Source of the DNA: Rhodospirillales bacterium
GTDB lineage: Bacteria; Pseudomonadota; Alphaproteobacteria; Acetobacterales; Acetobacteraceae
Direction of reading: 5' to 3'
Assembly (NCBI GenBank): GCA_017304945.1
Contig: JAFKLG010000073.1
Coordinates: 1-64,000, forward strand
DNA: 64,000 bases
This document shows, in pieces, positions 50,596-60,270 of the stretch. Each line of letters starts with the position of its first letter. The stretch's first letter is position 1. The position numbers and the translations under genes were made by a program. The notes under the pieces are model-generated. The model searched no databases, had not been told where the DNA came from, and saw nothing but the letters and a program-made list of their open reading frames with translations.

Positions 50596-52218
50596 ATGGA
50601 TACCCAGACCGAGATCGCGCGAGGGGCGTCGCCCGCAAGCGAAGCGGCGGCACTCTACGCCAAGCTGGAAGACCGCATCCTGATGCGGGACCAGGTGGGC
50701 GCCAGCGAGACCTATTACGACCTGGTGCGAGCGGGCCGGCCGATGAAGGAGATCATCGCCGAGGGCGTGCGCATCCACGCGCCCTATACGCATGTTCCCT
50801 ATCACGAACGGATGGATGACGGGTATCCGAACTTCGTGAACAACGACCACTGCCTGCTGAGCGCGCGTGCCACGATCAACCTGGCGCGACTGATGCCGCA
50901 GGACCTGACGATGCTGCCGATGGCGCAGACCATCTGGTACATCCCGACCGGGCTCGATATCTGGAACCAGAAGATCAACAAGGCGCCCGGGCATTACACG
51001 CGCCATCGTGGCGATCCCACCAAGGTGGAGGCGCCCCCGGCCCCGGTGGTGTTCTGGCCGGACCAGCAGCCGCTGCGCCAGGAGGGGCCGCTGAAGGAGC
51101 GGCTCAACACCTGGATGACGCTGGTGCATCGCGGCCAGGTGATCGAGGCGTATCGCGTCTTCCTCGGCCTGATGGAGAACACCGCCGAACGGAAGGACGT
51201 GCTGGCGGAGATGTGCTTCGCCGGGCTGATCGACGTGCAGGACCGGCTGCTCTGGAACCGCTCCTACACCACCGGCCACAAGGCCTACCGCGCCCGCTCC
51301 ACCGTCGAGCTCGGCAATCTGCTGGGGTGGGAGAACGCGCATAACGTGCTCTATGCCGGCGCGCTGGACGTCGCGGTCGGGCCGCGCTGGTATTCGAGCT
51401 ACGAGATGGCCTGCAACTGGGTGAAGATGACGATCGAGGGGGAGGCGCTGCACGCGGTCCCCTATGGCGGCGTCTCGGAAGCCGAGGTCGCGATGCTGCG
51501 CGACAACAAGGAGCCGGTGAACCAGGAGGAGGCCGCCGTCCTGATGCGCGCGCTGCTGCGCGAGGGCGAGGTGCCGACCCTGGAGGCGATCACCAAGCTG
51601 CTGAAGGCCGGCAAGGATCCGCGCCGCATCATCGACCTGCTGCAGCTCGCCGCGGCGCAGGTGGTGCTGGAGACCAGCGATCCGAACAACTTCAACATGC
51701 CGCACCACTGCTACGAGTACCAGAACACGCTGGCCTGGTTCTTCGACACGTTCGACCATCCGCGCCGGCTGCGCCTGCTGTTCGTGGCGGCGAGCTTCGT
51801 CAACCAGGTGGTCGACCACCAGCGCGGCATCGGCGACGTGCGCAACTTCGTGCCGCAGGCGGCGCCCGGCGCGACCGGGTTGAGCCAGGCGCAGGTGCTG
51901 GAGCGGGTGGATGCCGCGATCTGCGCCCTGGCCGGCGACGAGTGCATCGCCTGGACGCAGGCCTATTGCGAGGGGTTCAGCGACCGCGCGCCGATCGTTC
52001 AGCGCATCGCGCTCGCCGCCAGCAAGCTGGGCAACGATCCGCACAACCAGGAAATCGCCCAGTGCATGCTGATGGATTTCGGCACCAACCAGCAGCCTGA
52101 CCGCGACAAGCTGCTGCTGGCCGCCGCCTATCACACGGCGATGCACCGCAAGTACGGCGACCCGCTGGAGGCGGCGCGCCGGTTCGGCCAGGCCTTCCAG
52201 ATCGCGACGCTGCAATAG
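50596..52218 (+). CDS. Uncharacterised 540-residue protein, His/Asp/Tyr-rich, possible oxidase-type enzyme
   Basis: I do not recognise the family with confidence. A strong GGAGGAAC precedes ATG 50596. The protein has no signal peptide or membrane helix and is helical, with many conserved-looking His, Tyr and Trp motifs: YTHVPYHERMDDG near residue 67, NNDHC, GHKAYRAR, NAHNVLYAGALDVAVGPRW near 250, PHHCYEYQN near 368, VDHQRG and YHTAMHRKYGD near 515. Such spaced His clusters suggest a metal or cofactor site; a remote likeness to questin-oxidase-like proteins is possible but is only a guess. It is 12 bp upstream of a TauD-type dioxygenase, so the two probably share a pathway, and is divergent from an ABC importer. 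Confidence 0.75.
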   Translation: MDTQTEIARGASPASEAAALYAKLEDRILMRDQVGASETYYDLVRAGRPMKEIIAEGVRIHAPYTHVPYHERMDDGYPNFVNNDHCLLSARATINLARLMPQDLTMLPMAQTIWYIPTGLDIWNQKINKAPGHYTRHRGDPTKVEAPPAPVVFWPDQQPLRQEGPLKERLNTWMTLVHRGQVIEAYRVFLGLMENTAERKDVLAEMCFAGLIDVQDRLLWNRSYTTGHKAYRARSTVELGNLLGWENAHNVLYAGALDVAVGPRWYSSYEMACNWVKMTIEGEALHAVPYGGVSEAEVAMLRDNKEPVNQEEAAVLMRALLREGEVPTLEAITKLLKAGKDPRRIIDLLQLAAAQVVLETSDPNNFNMPHHCYEYQNTLAWFFDTFDHPRRLRLLFVAASFVNQVVDHQRGIGDVRNFVPQAAPGATGLSQAQVLERVDAAICALAGDECIAWTQAYCEGFSDRAPIVQRIALAASKLGNDPHNQEIAQCMLMDFGTNQQPDRDKLLLAAAYHTAMHRKYGDPLEAARRFGQAFQIATLQ

Positions 52219-52230
52219 GATCAGACTGCA

Positions 52231-53124
52231 ATGACCCTTTCCATCCAGCCGATCGATCCGGTGTCCCGCCCGTCCTTCGCGGCGGAGGTTTCGGGCATCG
52301 ACATCACCCGGCCGCTCACCGCGGACCAGGTCGCCGCGATCGAGCGCGGCATGGACCAGTTCGCGGTGCTGGTGTTCCACGACCAGCGCTTCGACGACGA
52401 CAGCCAGATTGCGTTCAGCCGCAATTTCGGCGAGCTCGAGGTGGCGTCGGGCGACATCAACTGGGGCAAGGACCGGCGCATCGCCTCGCCGCACGTCAAC
52501 GACATCTCCAACCTGACGAACGACAACGAGGTGATGGCGCGCGACGACCGCAAGCGGCTGTTCGGCCTGGGCAACCGGCTGTGGCACTCGGACAGCTCGT
52601 TCAAGGCGGTGCCGGCGAAATACTCGCTGCTGTCCGCGCGGGTGATCCCCGGCGCCGGCGGCAACACGGAGTTCGCCGACATGCGCGCCGCCTATGACGC
52701 GCTGGACGCGGACACCAAGGCGGAGGTCGAGGACCTCGTCTGCGAGCACAGCCAGATCTACTCGCGCGGCATCCTTGGCTTCGACGACTTCACGCCGGAG
52801 GACCTGGAACGCTTCAAGCCGGTGCAGCAGCGCCTGGTGCGCCGCCATCCGGTGACCGGGCGGAAGTCGCTGTTCCTCGCCTCGCACGCGGGGGCGATCC
52901 TGGGCTGGCCGGTGCCGGAGGCGCGGGCGTTCCTGCGCGACCTGAACGAGCACGCGACGCAGCGCCAGTTCGTCTACTCGCACGCCTGGCGCCAGTGGGA
53001 CCTGGTGATCTGGGACAACCGCACCACCATGCACCGCGCGCGGCCGTTCGATGCGAAGCAAGTGCGCGACATGCATCGCACCACGGTCGCCTGCGAACGC
53101 TCGACGATGGCGGAAGCGGCTTAG
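52231..53124 (+). CDS. TauD/TfdA-family Fe(II)/2-oxoglutarate dioxygenase
   Basis: A 297-residue dioxygenase related to 2,4-D dioxygenase/TfdA. The metal triad is visible as WHSDSSF (His and Asp near 127-129) and VIWDNRTTMHRARP (His near 272); the 2-oxoglutarate-binding Arg follows in MHRTTVACER. Its ATG at 52231 is 12 bp after the 540-residue gene, so the two are co-transcribed. It is only moderately similar to the dioxygenase at 2753. A perfect hairpin follows at 53143-53170. Confidence 0.93.
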   Translation: MTLSIQPIDPVSRPSFAAEVSGIDITRPLTADQVAAIERGMDQFAVLVFHDQRFDDDSQIAFSRNFGELEVASGDINWGKDRRIASPHVNDISNLTNDNEVMARDDRKRLFGLGNRLWHSDSSFKAVPAKYSLLSARVIPGAGGNTEFADMRAAYDALDADTKAEVEDLVCEHSQIYSRGILGFDDFTPEDLERFKPVQQRLVRRHPVTGRKSLFLASHAGAILGWPVPEARAFLRDLNEHATQRQFVYSHAWRQWDLVIWDNRTTMHRARPFDAKQVRDMHRTTVACERSTMAEAA

Positions 53125-53142
53125 GGCAAGGTTAGCCGCCGC

Positions 53143-53170
53143 GACTGGGAGCCCGTGCGGGCTCCCAGTC
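53143..53170. terminator. Perfect 12-bp bidirectional terminator hairpin
   Basis: GACTGGGAGCCC (53143-53154), loop GTGC, GGGCTCCCAGTC (53159-53170). It lies between the convergent TauD-type (+) and MlrC-like (-) genes, 19 bp after the first stop and 8 bp before the second. Among the strongest hairpins in the window; T tracts are short. Confidence 0.85.
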
Positions 53171-53177
53171 TCATGCG

Positions 53178-54671
53178 TCAGGCGGCGCGGGGGCGGCGGC
53201 GGATATCGGCGCGGACGTGGCGGAAGTTCAGCACCGCCGGGTCCGCGACCACCGGTCCTGGCGCGATCGCGACGATCACCTGCTCCGCGATCGGGCCGAA
53301 ATCGGCGCGGAAATGCACCGAGGATTTCAGCGCCAGGATCGGGCAGGAGGACGGCTCGATCCCGACATGGCGGATGATCGCCTGATCGAGCGCCTGCATC
53401 TTGCGCGTCACCACGATCACCCGCACGCCGTCGATGTCGATCAGCGCGGTCGGGCCGAGATTGCCCGGATTGCCGGCGCCCATCGGCCCGGTGAGGGTGA
53501 ACACGCCATCGGTCAGTTTCTCGACCCGCGCGGTGCAGGGGAAGGGCATGCCGTCCGACTTGCCACCCAGCGAGAGGGTGACCGTGGCGCCTTCGCCGGC
53601 GGCGTGACAGGCGGCGGCGCTCTCCGCATCGTTGATCAGGCAGACCAGCGCGCCCTTGGCGCCCTGGCGCACCAGCTCCGAGAGCAGTTCGGTGGTGTCG
53701 CCGTGGCCGCCGCCGCCCGGATTGTCCTGCGTGTCGGCCAGCACCACGGGCTTGCCGGGACGCGTCGCTGCGAGGCGCTTCGCCTCGGCGACCGCGGCGG
53801 CGCTGGCGAGCGTGTCCTGCACGAATTCCGACTCGCGGGCCGTCACGGCGGCGAGGAACGCATCGGCGGTCGCCTCGGCCTGCGCCGGGGTGTCGGCGAA
53901 GGCGGCGAGTGCCGGCGCGCAGCCCTCGAAGTCGGCGTAGGGGAAGCCGAAGCAGAAGGCGAGTTCCACCGCGCCCATCCGCTCCGCCAGCGCGGCACGT
54001 TCGGTCATCACCGCCTGCATCGGATCCATCAGCGTGCATTGGCTGCCGAGTGGGATCCAGAACGGGAGGGTGCGGTGGGCGCGGGCCCAGGGGCGGCCGC
54101 GTTCGATGCGGGCGAACAGCAGCCGCATGGCCTGGGCGCCGGCAGCCTTCATGTCCACGTGCGGATAGGTGCGGAACGGCACGCAGACATCGGCGCGCGC
54201 CACCATCTCGGCGGTGAGGTTGCAGTGCGGGTCGAGGCTGATGGTCAGCGGCAGGTCGCCGATCACGGCGCGTACGCGGCGCAACAGCTCGCCCTCCGCG
54301 TCGGGGAAGCTGTCCACCACCGCGGCGCCGTGCAGGTCGAGATAGACGCCGTCGAGCGGACCCTCCTCCAGCGCCTGGGCGAGTGCGTCGATCAGCGACG
54401 CGGCGATGCGCTCGAATGCGGCGTCCTGCACCGGGCCGGCCGGATTGGCGAAGCACCAGGTGAGCGGGACGATGGCGACGCCCGCCTCCTCGGCCACCGC
54501 GATCGCGCCGGCGGCGGGGACGGAGGTGGGGCGCAGCGTGTCGAGCAGCGTGGCGGCGCGCTGGAAGGGGGGGAAGCCGCCGGGGTGCAGGAAATCCTCC
54601 CACGCGGTGGGCCGCGGCGCGAAGGAGTGGCTCTCATGCATGAAGCCGCCGATGGCGATGCGCAACGTCAC
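53178..54671 (-). CDS. M81 family metallopeptidase (MlrC-like)
   Basis: A 497-residue protein of the M81/microcystinase C (MlrC) family, zinc-dependent hydrolases of linear peptides or amides. Matching stretches are the N-terminal GGFMHESHSF, DLHGAAVVDS, DPHCNLTAEMV (metal site), TYPHVDM and the C-terminal-domain DNPGGGGHGDTT. No signal peptide is seen. The ATG at 54671 matches the family. Outside microcystin degraders, MlrC-like proteins probably act on other amides; the substrate is unknown. It converges with the TauD-type gene and is on the same strand as the 2-hydroxyacid dehydrogenase, 129 bp away. Confidence 0.9.
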   Translation of the reverse strand: MTLRIAIGGFMHESHSFAPRPTAWEDFLHPGGFPPFQRAATLLDTLRPTSVPAAGAIAVAEEAGVAIVPLTWCFANPAGPVQDAAFERIAASLIDALAQALEEGPLDGVYLDLHGAAVVDSFPDAEGELLRRVRAVIGDLPLTISLDPHCNLTAEMVARADVCVPFRTYPHVDMKAAGAQAMRLLFARIERGRPWARAHRTLPFWIPLGSQCTLMDPMQAVMTERAALAERMGAVELAFCFGFPYADFEGCAPALAAFADTPAQAEATADAFLAAVTARESEFVQDTLASAAAVAEAKRLAATRPGKPVVLADTQDNPGGGGHGDTTELLSELVRQGAKGALVCLINDAESAAACHAAGEGATVTLSLGGKSDGMPFPCTARVEKLTDGVFTLTGPMGAGNPGNLGPTALIDIDGVRVIVVTRKMQALDQAIIRHVGIEPSSCPILALKSSVHFRADFGPIAEQVIVAIAPGPVVADPAVLNFRHVRADIRRRPRAA

Positions 54672-54800
54672 GTCCGGGTCTCCTGGTCGGAAAGGCGGCG
54701 ATGGTTCGGCCGGTTCGCCGCCGCGGTCAACACGCGGGCGCGGGGATCGGCCGTCCCACGCGGGAAGCGCCGACGTGTGCGGACCGGGCCGGGGCGCGCC

Positions 54801-55802
54801 TCATCGCCATAGCGGATCGGTGGGCGCGCGGCCGGCCAGCACGGCGGCGATGTTGTCGAGCGCGCGGAAGCCCATGGCGTTGCGCGTCTCCCGCGTCGAG
54901 CTGCCGACATGCGGGCTCAGCACCACATTGTCGAGCTTGGCGAAGCGCAGGTCGAAATCGGGCTCCTGGCGGAACACGTCGAGCCCGGCCGCGAACAGCT
55001 TGCCCGAGGTCAGCGCGTCGAGCAGCGCGTCCTCGTCCACCAGCGTGCCGCGGGCGACGTTGACGAACACCGCGCCGTCCGGGAGGGCGGCGAGCGCGCG
55101 CGCATCGATCATGCGGTCGGTCGCCGGTCCGCCCGGCGCGTGCAGCGACAGGAAGTCGCACTGCGGCAGCATGTCGTGCAGGTCCGCGTAGTAGGTGGCG
55201 CCCTGTTCCAGCTCCGGCGGCAGGCGGGTGCGGGCGTGGTAGACGATACGCATGCCGAAGCCGCGGGCGCGCTGCGCCATGGCGCGGCCGATGCGGCCCA
55301 GGCCGACGATGCCCAGCGTCTTGCCGGTGACGCGCACGCCAAGCAGGTCGCCCTGGCCGATGCGGTAGCGCCAGCCTTGGCGCATGATCCGCTCGTATTC
55401 GCCGGCGCGGCGCGCGGCGGCAAGCAGCAGCATCATGGCATGGTCGGCGGTGCACTCGTCCAGCACGTCGGGCGTGTTGGTCACCACGATGCCGCGCCCG
55501 CGGGCGGCGGCCACGTCGATATGGTCGAAGCCCACGCTGCTGGTCGCGCCCACCCGCACCGTCTCCGGCAGGGCGGCGATGGTGGCGGCGCCGAAATCGA
55601 GCGTGTTGACGAACAGGATCGCCTCCGCCCGATGCGCCGTGGCGGCCTCGATCACCTCCGGCGCGGTCATGTCGGCCGGCCCTTCGGCGATCACCGCGTC
55701 GAACTCGCGCCGCGCCCGCGCGATCACGTCGGTCGGCATCAGGCTGGCAAGCAGCAGCCGCGGCTTCGCCCCCGGCTTGGGCGAGGCGCTCGTCTCCGTC
55801 AT
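54801..55802 (-). CDS. D-isomer-specific 2-hydroxyacid dehydrogenase
   Basis: A 333-residue NAD(P)-dependent dehydrogenase. The coenzyme loop GLGRIGRA is near residue 169; catalytic positions are Arg in NVARGTLVDE, Glu in the QEPDF region and His in SPHVGSST. It resembles glyoxylate/hydroxypyruvate reductases of the GyaR type; PGDH-type ACT domains are absent. It starts at ATG 55802 and is divergent from catalase. Substrate could be glyoxylate or hydroxypyruvate. Confidence 0.93.
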   Translation of the reverse strand: MTETSASPKPGAKPRLLLASLMPTDVIARARREFDAVIAEGPADMTAPEVIEAATAHRAEAILFVNTLDFGAATIAALPETVRVGATSSVGFDHIDVAAARGRGIVVTNTPDVLDECTADHAMMLLLAAARRAGEYERIMRQGWRYRIGQGDLLGVRVTGKTLGIVGLGRIGRAMAQRARGFGMRIVYHARTRLPPELEQGATYYADLHDMLPQCDFLSLHAPGGPATDRMIDARALAALPDGAVFVNVARGTLVDEDALLDALTSGKLFAAGLDVFRQEPDFDLRFAKLDNVVLSPHVGSSTRETRNAMGFRALDNIAAVLAGRAPTDPLWR

Positions 55803-55877
55803 GCGTGGCTCCTCTCTTGGTTGGGCCTAGTCTGACCGAAGCGCGAAGAATGGGGAAAGCCCGAACGGTTCCATCGA

Positions 55878-55890
55878 TTGATACGATCAA
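55878..55890. promoter_or_regulatory. Dyad in the AT-rich 2-hydroxyacid dehydrogenase/catalase divergent region
   Basis: TTGAT, spacer ACG, ATCAA (55878-55890) sits in the AT-rich stretch at about 55865-55922 between divergent genes. It is a plausible regulator site for catalase or the dehydrogenase. No match to a known operator is claimed. Confidence 0.25.
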
Positions 55891-55953
55891 ACTTTCCAAT
55901 TTGACCGAGACGTTCAATATTCGGATCGTCGGCGTGCTGTAGGAGGACTTGCC

Positions 55954-57450
55954 ATGACCCAGCGCCCGACCTTGACCACCACCGCCGGCGCCCCGATCGC
56001 CGACAACCAGAACAGCCTGACCGCCGGCCCGCGCGGTCCGGTGCTGATGCAGGACTACCAGCTGCTCGAGAAGCTCGCGCACCAGAACCGCGAGCGGATT
56101 CCGGAGCGGGTGGTCCATGCGAAAGGGTCGGGTGCCTATGGCACGCTGACGATCACCGGCGACATCACGCGCTTCACCCGCGCCGCGGTGTTCAAGCCCG
56201 GCACGCAGACCGAGTTGCTGCTGCGGTTCTCGACGGTCGCCGGAGAGCGCGGCGCGGCGGACGCGGAGCGCGACGTGCGCGGCTTCGCGCTGAAGTTCTA
56301 CACGACCGAGGGCAACTGGGACGTGGTCGGCAACAACACGCCGGTCTTCTTCATCCGCGACCCGCTGAAGTTCCCCGATTTCATCCGCACCCAGAAGCGC
56401 CACCCGCGCACCAACATGCGGTCGGCCACGGCGATGTGGGATTTCTGGTCGCTCTCGCCCGAGAGCCTGCACCAGTTGACGATCCTGTTCTCCGATCGCG
56501 GCCTGCCCACCGACTACCGCCACGTGAACGGCTATGGCAGCCACACCTACAGCCTGTGGAACGGCCAGGGTGAGCGGTTCTGGGTGAAGTTCCACTTCAA
56601 GACGATGCAGGGCCACACGCACTGGACCAACGACGAGGCCAATGCGGTGATCGGCACCGACCGGGAGAGCAGCCAGCGCGACCTGTACGAGTCGATCGCG
56701 CGCGGCGAGTACCCGCGCTGGCGCATGATGGTGCAGGTCATGCCGGAGCTGGATGCGGAGAAGACGCCGTACAATCCGTTCGATCTGACCAAGGTCTGGC
56801 CGCATGCCGACTATCCGCTGATCGAGGTCGGCATCGTCGAGCTGAACCGCAATCCGGAGCACTATTTCGCCGAGATCGAGCAGGCGGCGTTCTCGCCGTC
56901 CAACATCGTGCCGGGGATCGGGTTCAGCCCGGACAAGATGCTGCAGGCGCGGATCTTCGCCTATGCGGATGCGCATCGCTATCGCGTCGGCACGCATTAC
57001 GAGGCGCTGCCGGTGAACCGCCCGCACGCCGCGCCGGTGCATAGCTACCACGCCGATGGGCCGATGCGCTTCGACGCCCCGAAGGGCACCGACGCGTATT
57101 ACGAGCCGAACTCGTTCAATGGGCCGGTGCAGGATCCGTCGGTGCAGGAGCCGCCGCTGCGCATCAGTGGCGACGCGGCGCGCTGGGACCACCGCGTCGG
57201 CAACGACGACTACACCCAGGCCGGCAACCTGTTCCGACTGTTCGACGCGGCGCAGCGGCAGCGGCTGTTCGCCAACGTCGCGGCGTCGATGCAGGGGGTG
57301 CCGGCCGAGATCGTCGAGCGGCAGATCGCCCACTTCACCAAGGCCGATCCGGCCTACGGCGCCGGTGTGCGCGCCGCGATCGGCACCGTGGCCACGCCGC
57401 CCAACACCGACCCGCGGACGGCAGGCAGCGCGCTGCACGCGGCGGAGTAG
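55954..57450 (+). CDS. katA: Monofunctional heme catalase (small subunit, KatA type)
   Basis: A 498-residue clade 3-like small-subunit catalase. The distal His is His55 in [12 protein letters not shown]; the distal Asn is in [15 protein letters not shown] near 127; the proximal heme-ligating Tyr337 is in [12 protein letters not shown]. The C terminus ends without a flavodoxin-like domain. It removes H2O2, a natural by-product of the flavoenzymes in this region. The ATG at 55954 follows AGGAGG. The gene ends before a hairpin at 57458-57484. Confidence 0.97.
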   Translation: MTQRPTLTTTAGAPIADNQNSLTAGPRGPVLMQDYQLLEKLAHQNRERIPERVVHAKGSGAYGTLTITGDITRFTRAAVFKPGTQTELLLRFSTVAGERGAADAERDVRGFALKFYTTEGNWDVVGNNTPVFFIRDPLKFPDFIRTQKRHPRTNMRSATAMWDFWSLSPESLHQLTILFSDRGLPTDYRHVNGYGSHTYSLWNGQGERFWVKFHFKTMQGHTHWTNDEANAVIGTDRESSQRDLYESIARGEYPRWRMMVQVMPELDAEKTPYNPFDLTKVWPHADYPLIEVGIVELNRNPEHYFAEIEQAAFSPSNIVPGIGFSPDKMLQARIFAYADAHRYRVGTHYEALPVNRPHAAPVHSYHADGPMRFDAPKGTDAYYEPNSFNGPVQDPSVQEPPLRISGDAARWDHRVGNDDYTQAGNLFRLFDAAQRQRLFANVAASMQGVPAEIVERQIAHFTKADPAYGAGVRAAIGTVATPPNTDPRTAGSALHAAE

Positions 57451-57457
57451 GCGGGGA

Positions 57458-57484
57458 GGGGGCGCGCTCGGTCGATGCGCCCCC
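57458..57484 (+). terminator. Hairpin after catalase
   Basis: GGGGGCGC (57458-57465), 11-base loop, GCGCCCCC (57477-57484), 8 bp after the stop codon. No T tract. Confidence 0.5.
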
Positions 57485-57595
57485 GGTTCCCTCTGCCAGG
57501 GTAGCGGGCTCGGCCCGTCACGGGAACTCGCCTCTTGCGCTCCCGCCCGCCTCGCGCCTTGATGCCCGCGTTGCTGCACCTGCGAGAGGGTCCGA

Positions 57596-59677
57596 ATGCC
57601 GTCTGCTCGTCTGGCCGTCGATATCGGCGGAACGTTCACCGATCTCGCTCTCGAGCATGACGGGCGCCGCACCACGCTGAAGGTCCTCACCACGCCGGCC
57701 GCCCCCGAGCAGGGGGTGATGACCGGGGTGAGGGCGATCCTGGAGGCGGCCGGGCTGCAGGCGGGCGATATCGCGCTGATGATCCACGGCACCACGCTCG
57801 CCACCAACGCGGTGATCGAGCGCAAGGGCGCCCGCACCGCGCTGCTGACGACGGAAGGATTCCGCGACGTCATCGCGATGGGCAACGAGAGCCGCTACGA
57901 CCAGTACGACCTGAACATCACGCTGCCGGAACCGCTGGTGCCACGCCACCTGCGCCTGCCGGTGCCGGAACGGCTCGACAACACCGGCAAGGTGCTGCGC
58001 CCGCTCGACGCCGAGGCGGTGCGCGCGCTGATCCCGCTGCTGCAACGCGAGCAGGTGGAGAGCATCGCGGTCGGCCTGCTGCACGCCTTCGTCAATCCGG
58101 CACACGAGCGCCAGGTGCGCGGGATCCTCGAACAGGCCTTGCCGGACGTCGCGGTCTCGATCTCCTCCGAGGTCTCGCCGGAGATGCGCGAGTGGGAGCG
58201 TTTCTCCACCACGGTCGCGAACGCCTACGTGCAGCCGATGATGGCGCGCTACCTGCGTCGGCTGGAGGCGGAGCTGCACGGCATCGGCCTCGCCGCGCCG
58301 CTGTTCCTGATGATGTCGGGTGGCGGGCTGACCACGATCGAGACCGCCTGCCGCTTCCCGATCCGCCTGGTCGAGAGCGGGCCCGCGGGCGGCGCCATCT
58401 TCTCGGCGCATGTCGCGCGGCAATGCGGGCTCGAGAACGTGCTGTCCTTCGACATGGGCGGCACCACCGCGAAGATCTGCCTGATCGATGATTTCAAGCC
58501 GCAGACCGCGCGCACGTTCGAGGTCGCGCGGGTCGGCCGCTTCCGCAAGGGATCTGGCCTGCCGCTGCGGATTCCGGTGATCGAGATGGTGGAGATCGGC
58601 GCCGGCGGCGGCTCGCTCGCCCATGTCGATTCGATGGGGCGGATCGGCGTCGGGCCGGAGAGCGCGGGCGCCGATCCCGGCCCGGCCTGCTACGGCCGCG
58701 GCGGCGCACATCCCGCGGTCACCGACGCCAACCTCACGTTGGGGCGCTACGACCCGGCGCGTTTCGCCGGCGGCTCGATCGCGCTCGACGTCGACGCGGC
58801 GCATGGCGCGCTGGTCGCGGATGTGGGCTCGAAGCTCGCGCTGACGGCGGAGATGGCGGCGCTCGCGGTGGTCGAGATGGTCGACGAGAACATGTCCAAC
58901 GCCGCCCGCGTGCACGCGATCGAATCGGGCAAGACCTATGAGGGGCGCACGCTGATCGCGTTCGGCGGCGGTGGGCCGGTGCATGGCTGCCGCGTCGCCG
59001 AGAAGGTCGGAATCGGCCGCGTGCTGGTGCCCTCCGGCGCCGGCGTCGGCAGCGCGATCGGCTTCCTGCGCGCGCCGGTCGGCTACGAGGTGGTGCGCAG
59101 CCTCTACCAGCGCTTCTCCAGCTTCGACGTGGATGCGGTGAATGGGCTGCTCGACGCGATGCGGCTGGAGGCGATGGCCGCGGTCGAGCAGGGCAGTTTC
59201 GGCGCGCCGGTCACCGAGACCCGCACGGCCTATATGCGCTATGTCGGTCAGGGCCACGAGATCCCGGTGCCGCTGCCCGCGCGCACGTTGACGGCCGACG
59301 ACGTGGCGCTGATCCGCGCCCGCTACGACGAGGAATACGCCCGCTTCTACGACCGCCCGGTGCCGGGTTCGGATGTGGAGATCATGAGCTACGCGGTCGT
59401 GGTGACGACGGTGCCTGAGCCGGTCGAGAGTTTGCCGGTCGTGGGCGAGGGTGTTGCCCCGGCGGTGCACCCGGTGCGGAGTCAGCGGGTGCGCGACACG
59501 GTGAGCGGGGAGGTGTCGGACTGGGCGATCTACGACCGCACGACGCTTCCGGTGGGGGCGCGCTTCGCCGGACCGGCGATCGTGGCGGAGGATGAGACGT
59601 CCACGCTGGTGGGGCCGGGCTGGAGCGCGGTGGTGAACGGCTTCGGATATCTGGAGCTGACGCGCGACGGGGGGTGA
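57596..59677 (+). CDS. hyuA: Hydantoinase/5-oxoprolinase subunit A (HyuA)
   Basis: A 693-residue protein of the HyuA family (ATP-dependent N-methylhydantoinase/5-oxoprolinase alpha subunit; also acetone carboxylase beta). The N-terminal DIGGTFTDL nucleotide loop at residues 9-17 and HGTTLATNAVIERKGA match the family, as do GGGLTTIETA, FDMGGTTAKICLI and a central GAGGGSLAHVDSMG. It hydrolyses cyclic amides at the cost of ATP together with a HyuB partner. The partner gene is in the same orientation but 760 bp away, the gap being filled with a repeat element. hyuA and hyuB are usually adjacent. Confidence 0.94.
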   Translation: MPSARLAVDIGGTFTDLALEHDGRRTTLKVLTTPAAPEQGVMTGVRAILEAAGLQAGDIALMIHGTTLATNAVIERKGARTALLTTEGFRDVIAMGNESRYDQYDLNITLPEPLVPRHLRLPVPERLDNTGKVLRPLDAEAVRALIPLLQREQVESIAVGLLHAFVNPAHERQVRGILEQALPDVAVSISSEVSPEMREWERFSTTVANAYVQPMMARYLRRLEAELHGIGLAAPLFLMMSGGGLTTIETACRFPIRLVESGPAGGAIFSAHVARQCGLENVLSFDMGGTTAKICLIDDFKPQTARTFEVARVGRFRKGSGLPLRIPVIEMVEIGAGGGSLAHVDSMGRIGVGPESAGADPGPACYGRGGAHPAVTDANLTLGRYDPARFAGGSIALDVDAAHGALVADVGSKLALTAEMAALAVVEMVDENMSNAARVHAIESGKTYEGRTLIAFGGGGPVHGCRVAEKVGIGRVLVPSGAGVGSAIGFLRAPVGYEVVRSLYQRFSSFDVDAVNGLLDAMRLEAMAAVEQGSFGAPVTETRTAYMRYVGQGHEIPVPLPARTLTADDVALIRARYDEEYARFYDRPVPGSDVEIMSYAVVVTTVPEPVESLPVVGEGVAPAVHPVRSQRVRDTVSGEVSDWAIYDRTTLPVGARFAGPAIVAEDETSTLVGPGWSAVVNGFGYLELTRDGG

Positions 59678-59718
59678 GGTCGGGTCCGGGGGTCCTGTGG
59701 GTGCGTCAGGGCGGCGGT

Positions 59719-59784
59719 GTTCGTGCTGTCCGTTCGAGCTTTGATTCAGCACAGAGTTTGAGGCGAGTGAGGGAGGCCACAGAG
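59719..59784 (+). repeat. Inverted repeat, left arm (66 bp)
   Basis: Pairs with 60205-60270 as an inverted repeat, 62 of 66 positions identical by eye. It starts GTTCGTGCTGTCCGTTCGAG and contains the stretch TTGATTCAGCACAGAGTT. Each arm, read on the appropriate strand, stays open and encodes the same short phrase NSVLNQSSNGQHE. Confidence 0.92.
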
Positions 59785-60204
59785 AGAGCGAGCGGACTGG
59801 ATCGCCGGCCGCCCAGCGCGATGCGGAGAGGCGGCACACCAGGATGCAGAGATAGGATTCATCCATCCCGGACCGGCCCCGGCATCGGAAATCCGGCTCG
59901 GCCGCAGCCCTTCCGCGGATTTGGAATACGGCGCGTGCCGGACTCCGTCCGATCATTGTCCCCGCGCGAAGCGCTTGAATGTCAGCACACGGAAGGTGCT
60001 GGAACGCCGGTAAGCGGCAGATTCGTGACCGTCGCCTGGGCGGCCTATGCCGGATTGCCAGCAAGCCGACAGAAGCCCGAAGGCCAGCCAGGCCGATGTC
60101 TGCCCCGCGCCCGCACCGTCGAATAGTCCCCCTCGGGCATGACTCCGCCGAAGGCGATCGAGAATCCGGCCCGGAACGCACCGGCTCTCCGATGGTCCGG
60201 CGCC

Positions 60205-60270
60205 CTCTGTGTCCTCCCTCGCTCGCCTTCAACTCTGTGCTGAATCAAAGCTCGAACGGACAGCACGAAC
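60205..60270 (-). repeat. Inverted repeat, right arm (66 bp)
   Basis: Reverse complement of the left arm at 59719-59784 with four mismatches. It ends at CAGCACGAAC, about 165 bp before the hyuB start. Confidence 0.92.

Noticed and set aside
50572..54603. 1343-residue minus-strand open frame
   Set aside because: It lies antisense to the 540-residue and TauD-type genes and in another frame of the MlrC-like gene; composition is typical of a shadow frame.
57518..60232. 904-residue minus-strand open frame opposite hyuA
   Set aside because: Antisense shadow of hyuA extended through the repeat arm; no domain recognisable.
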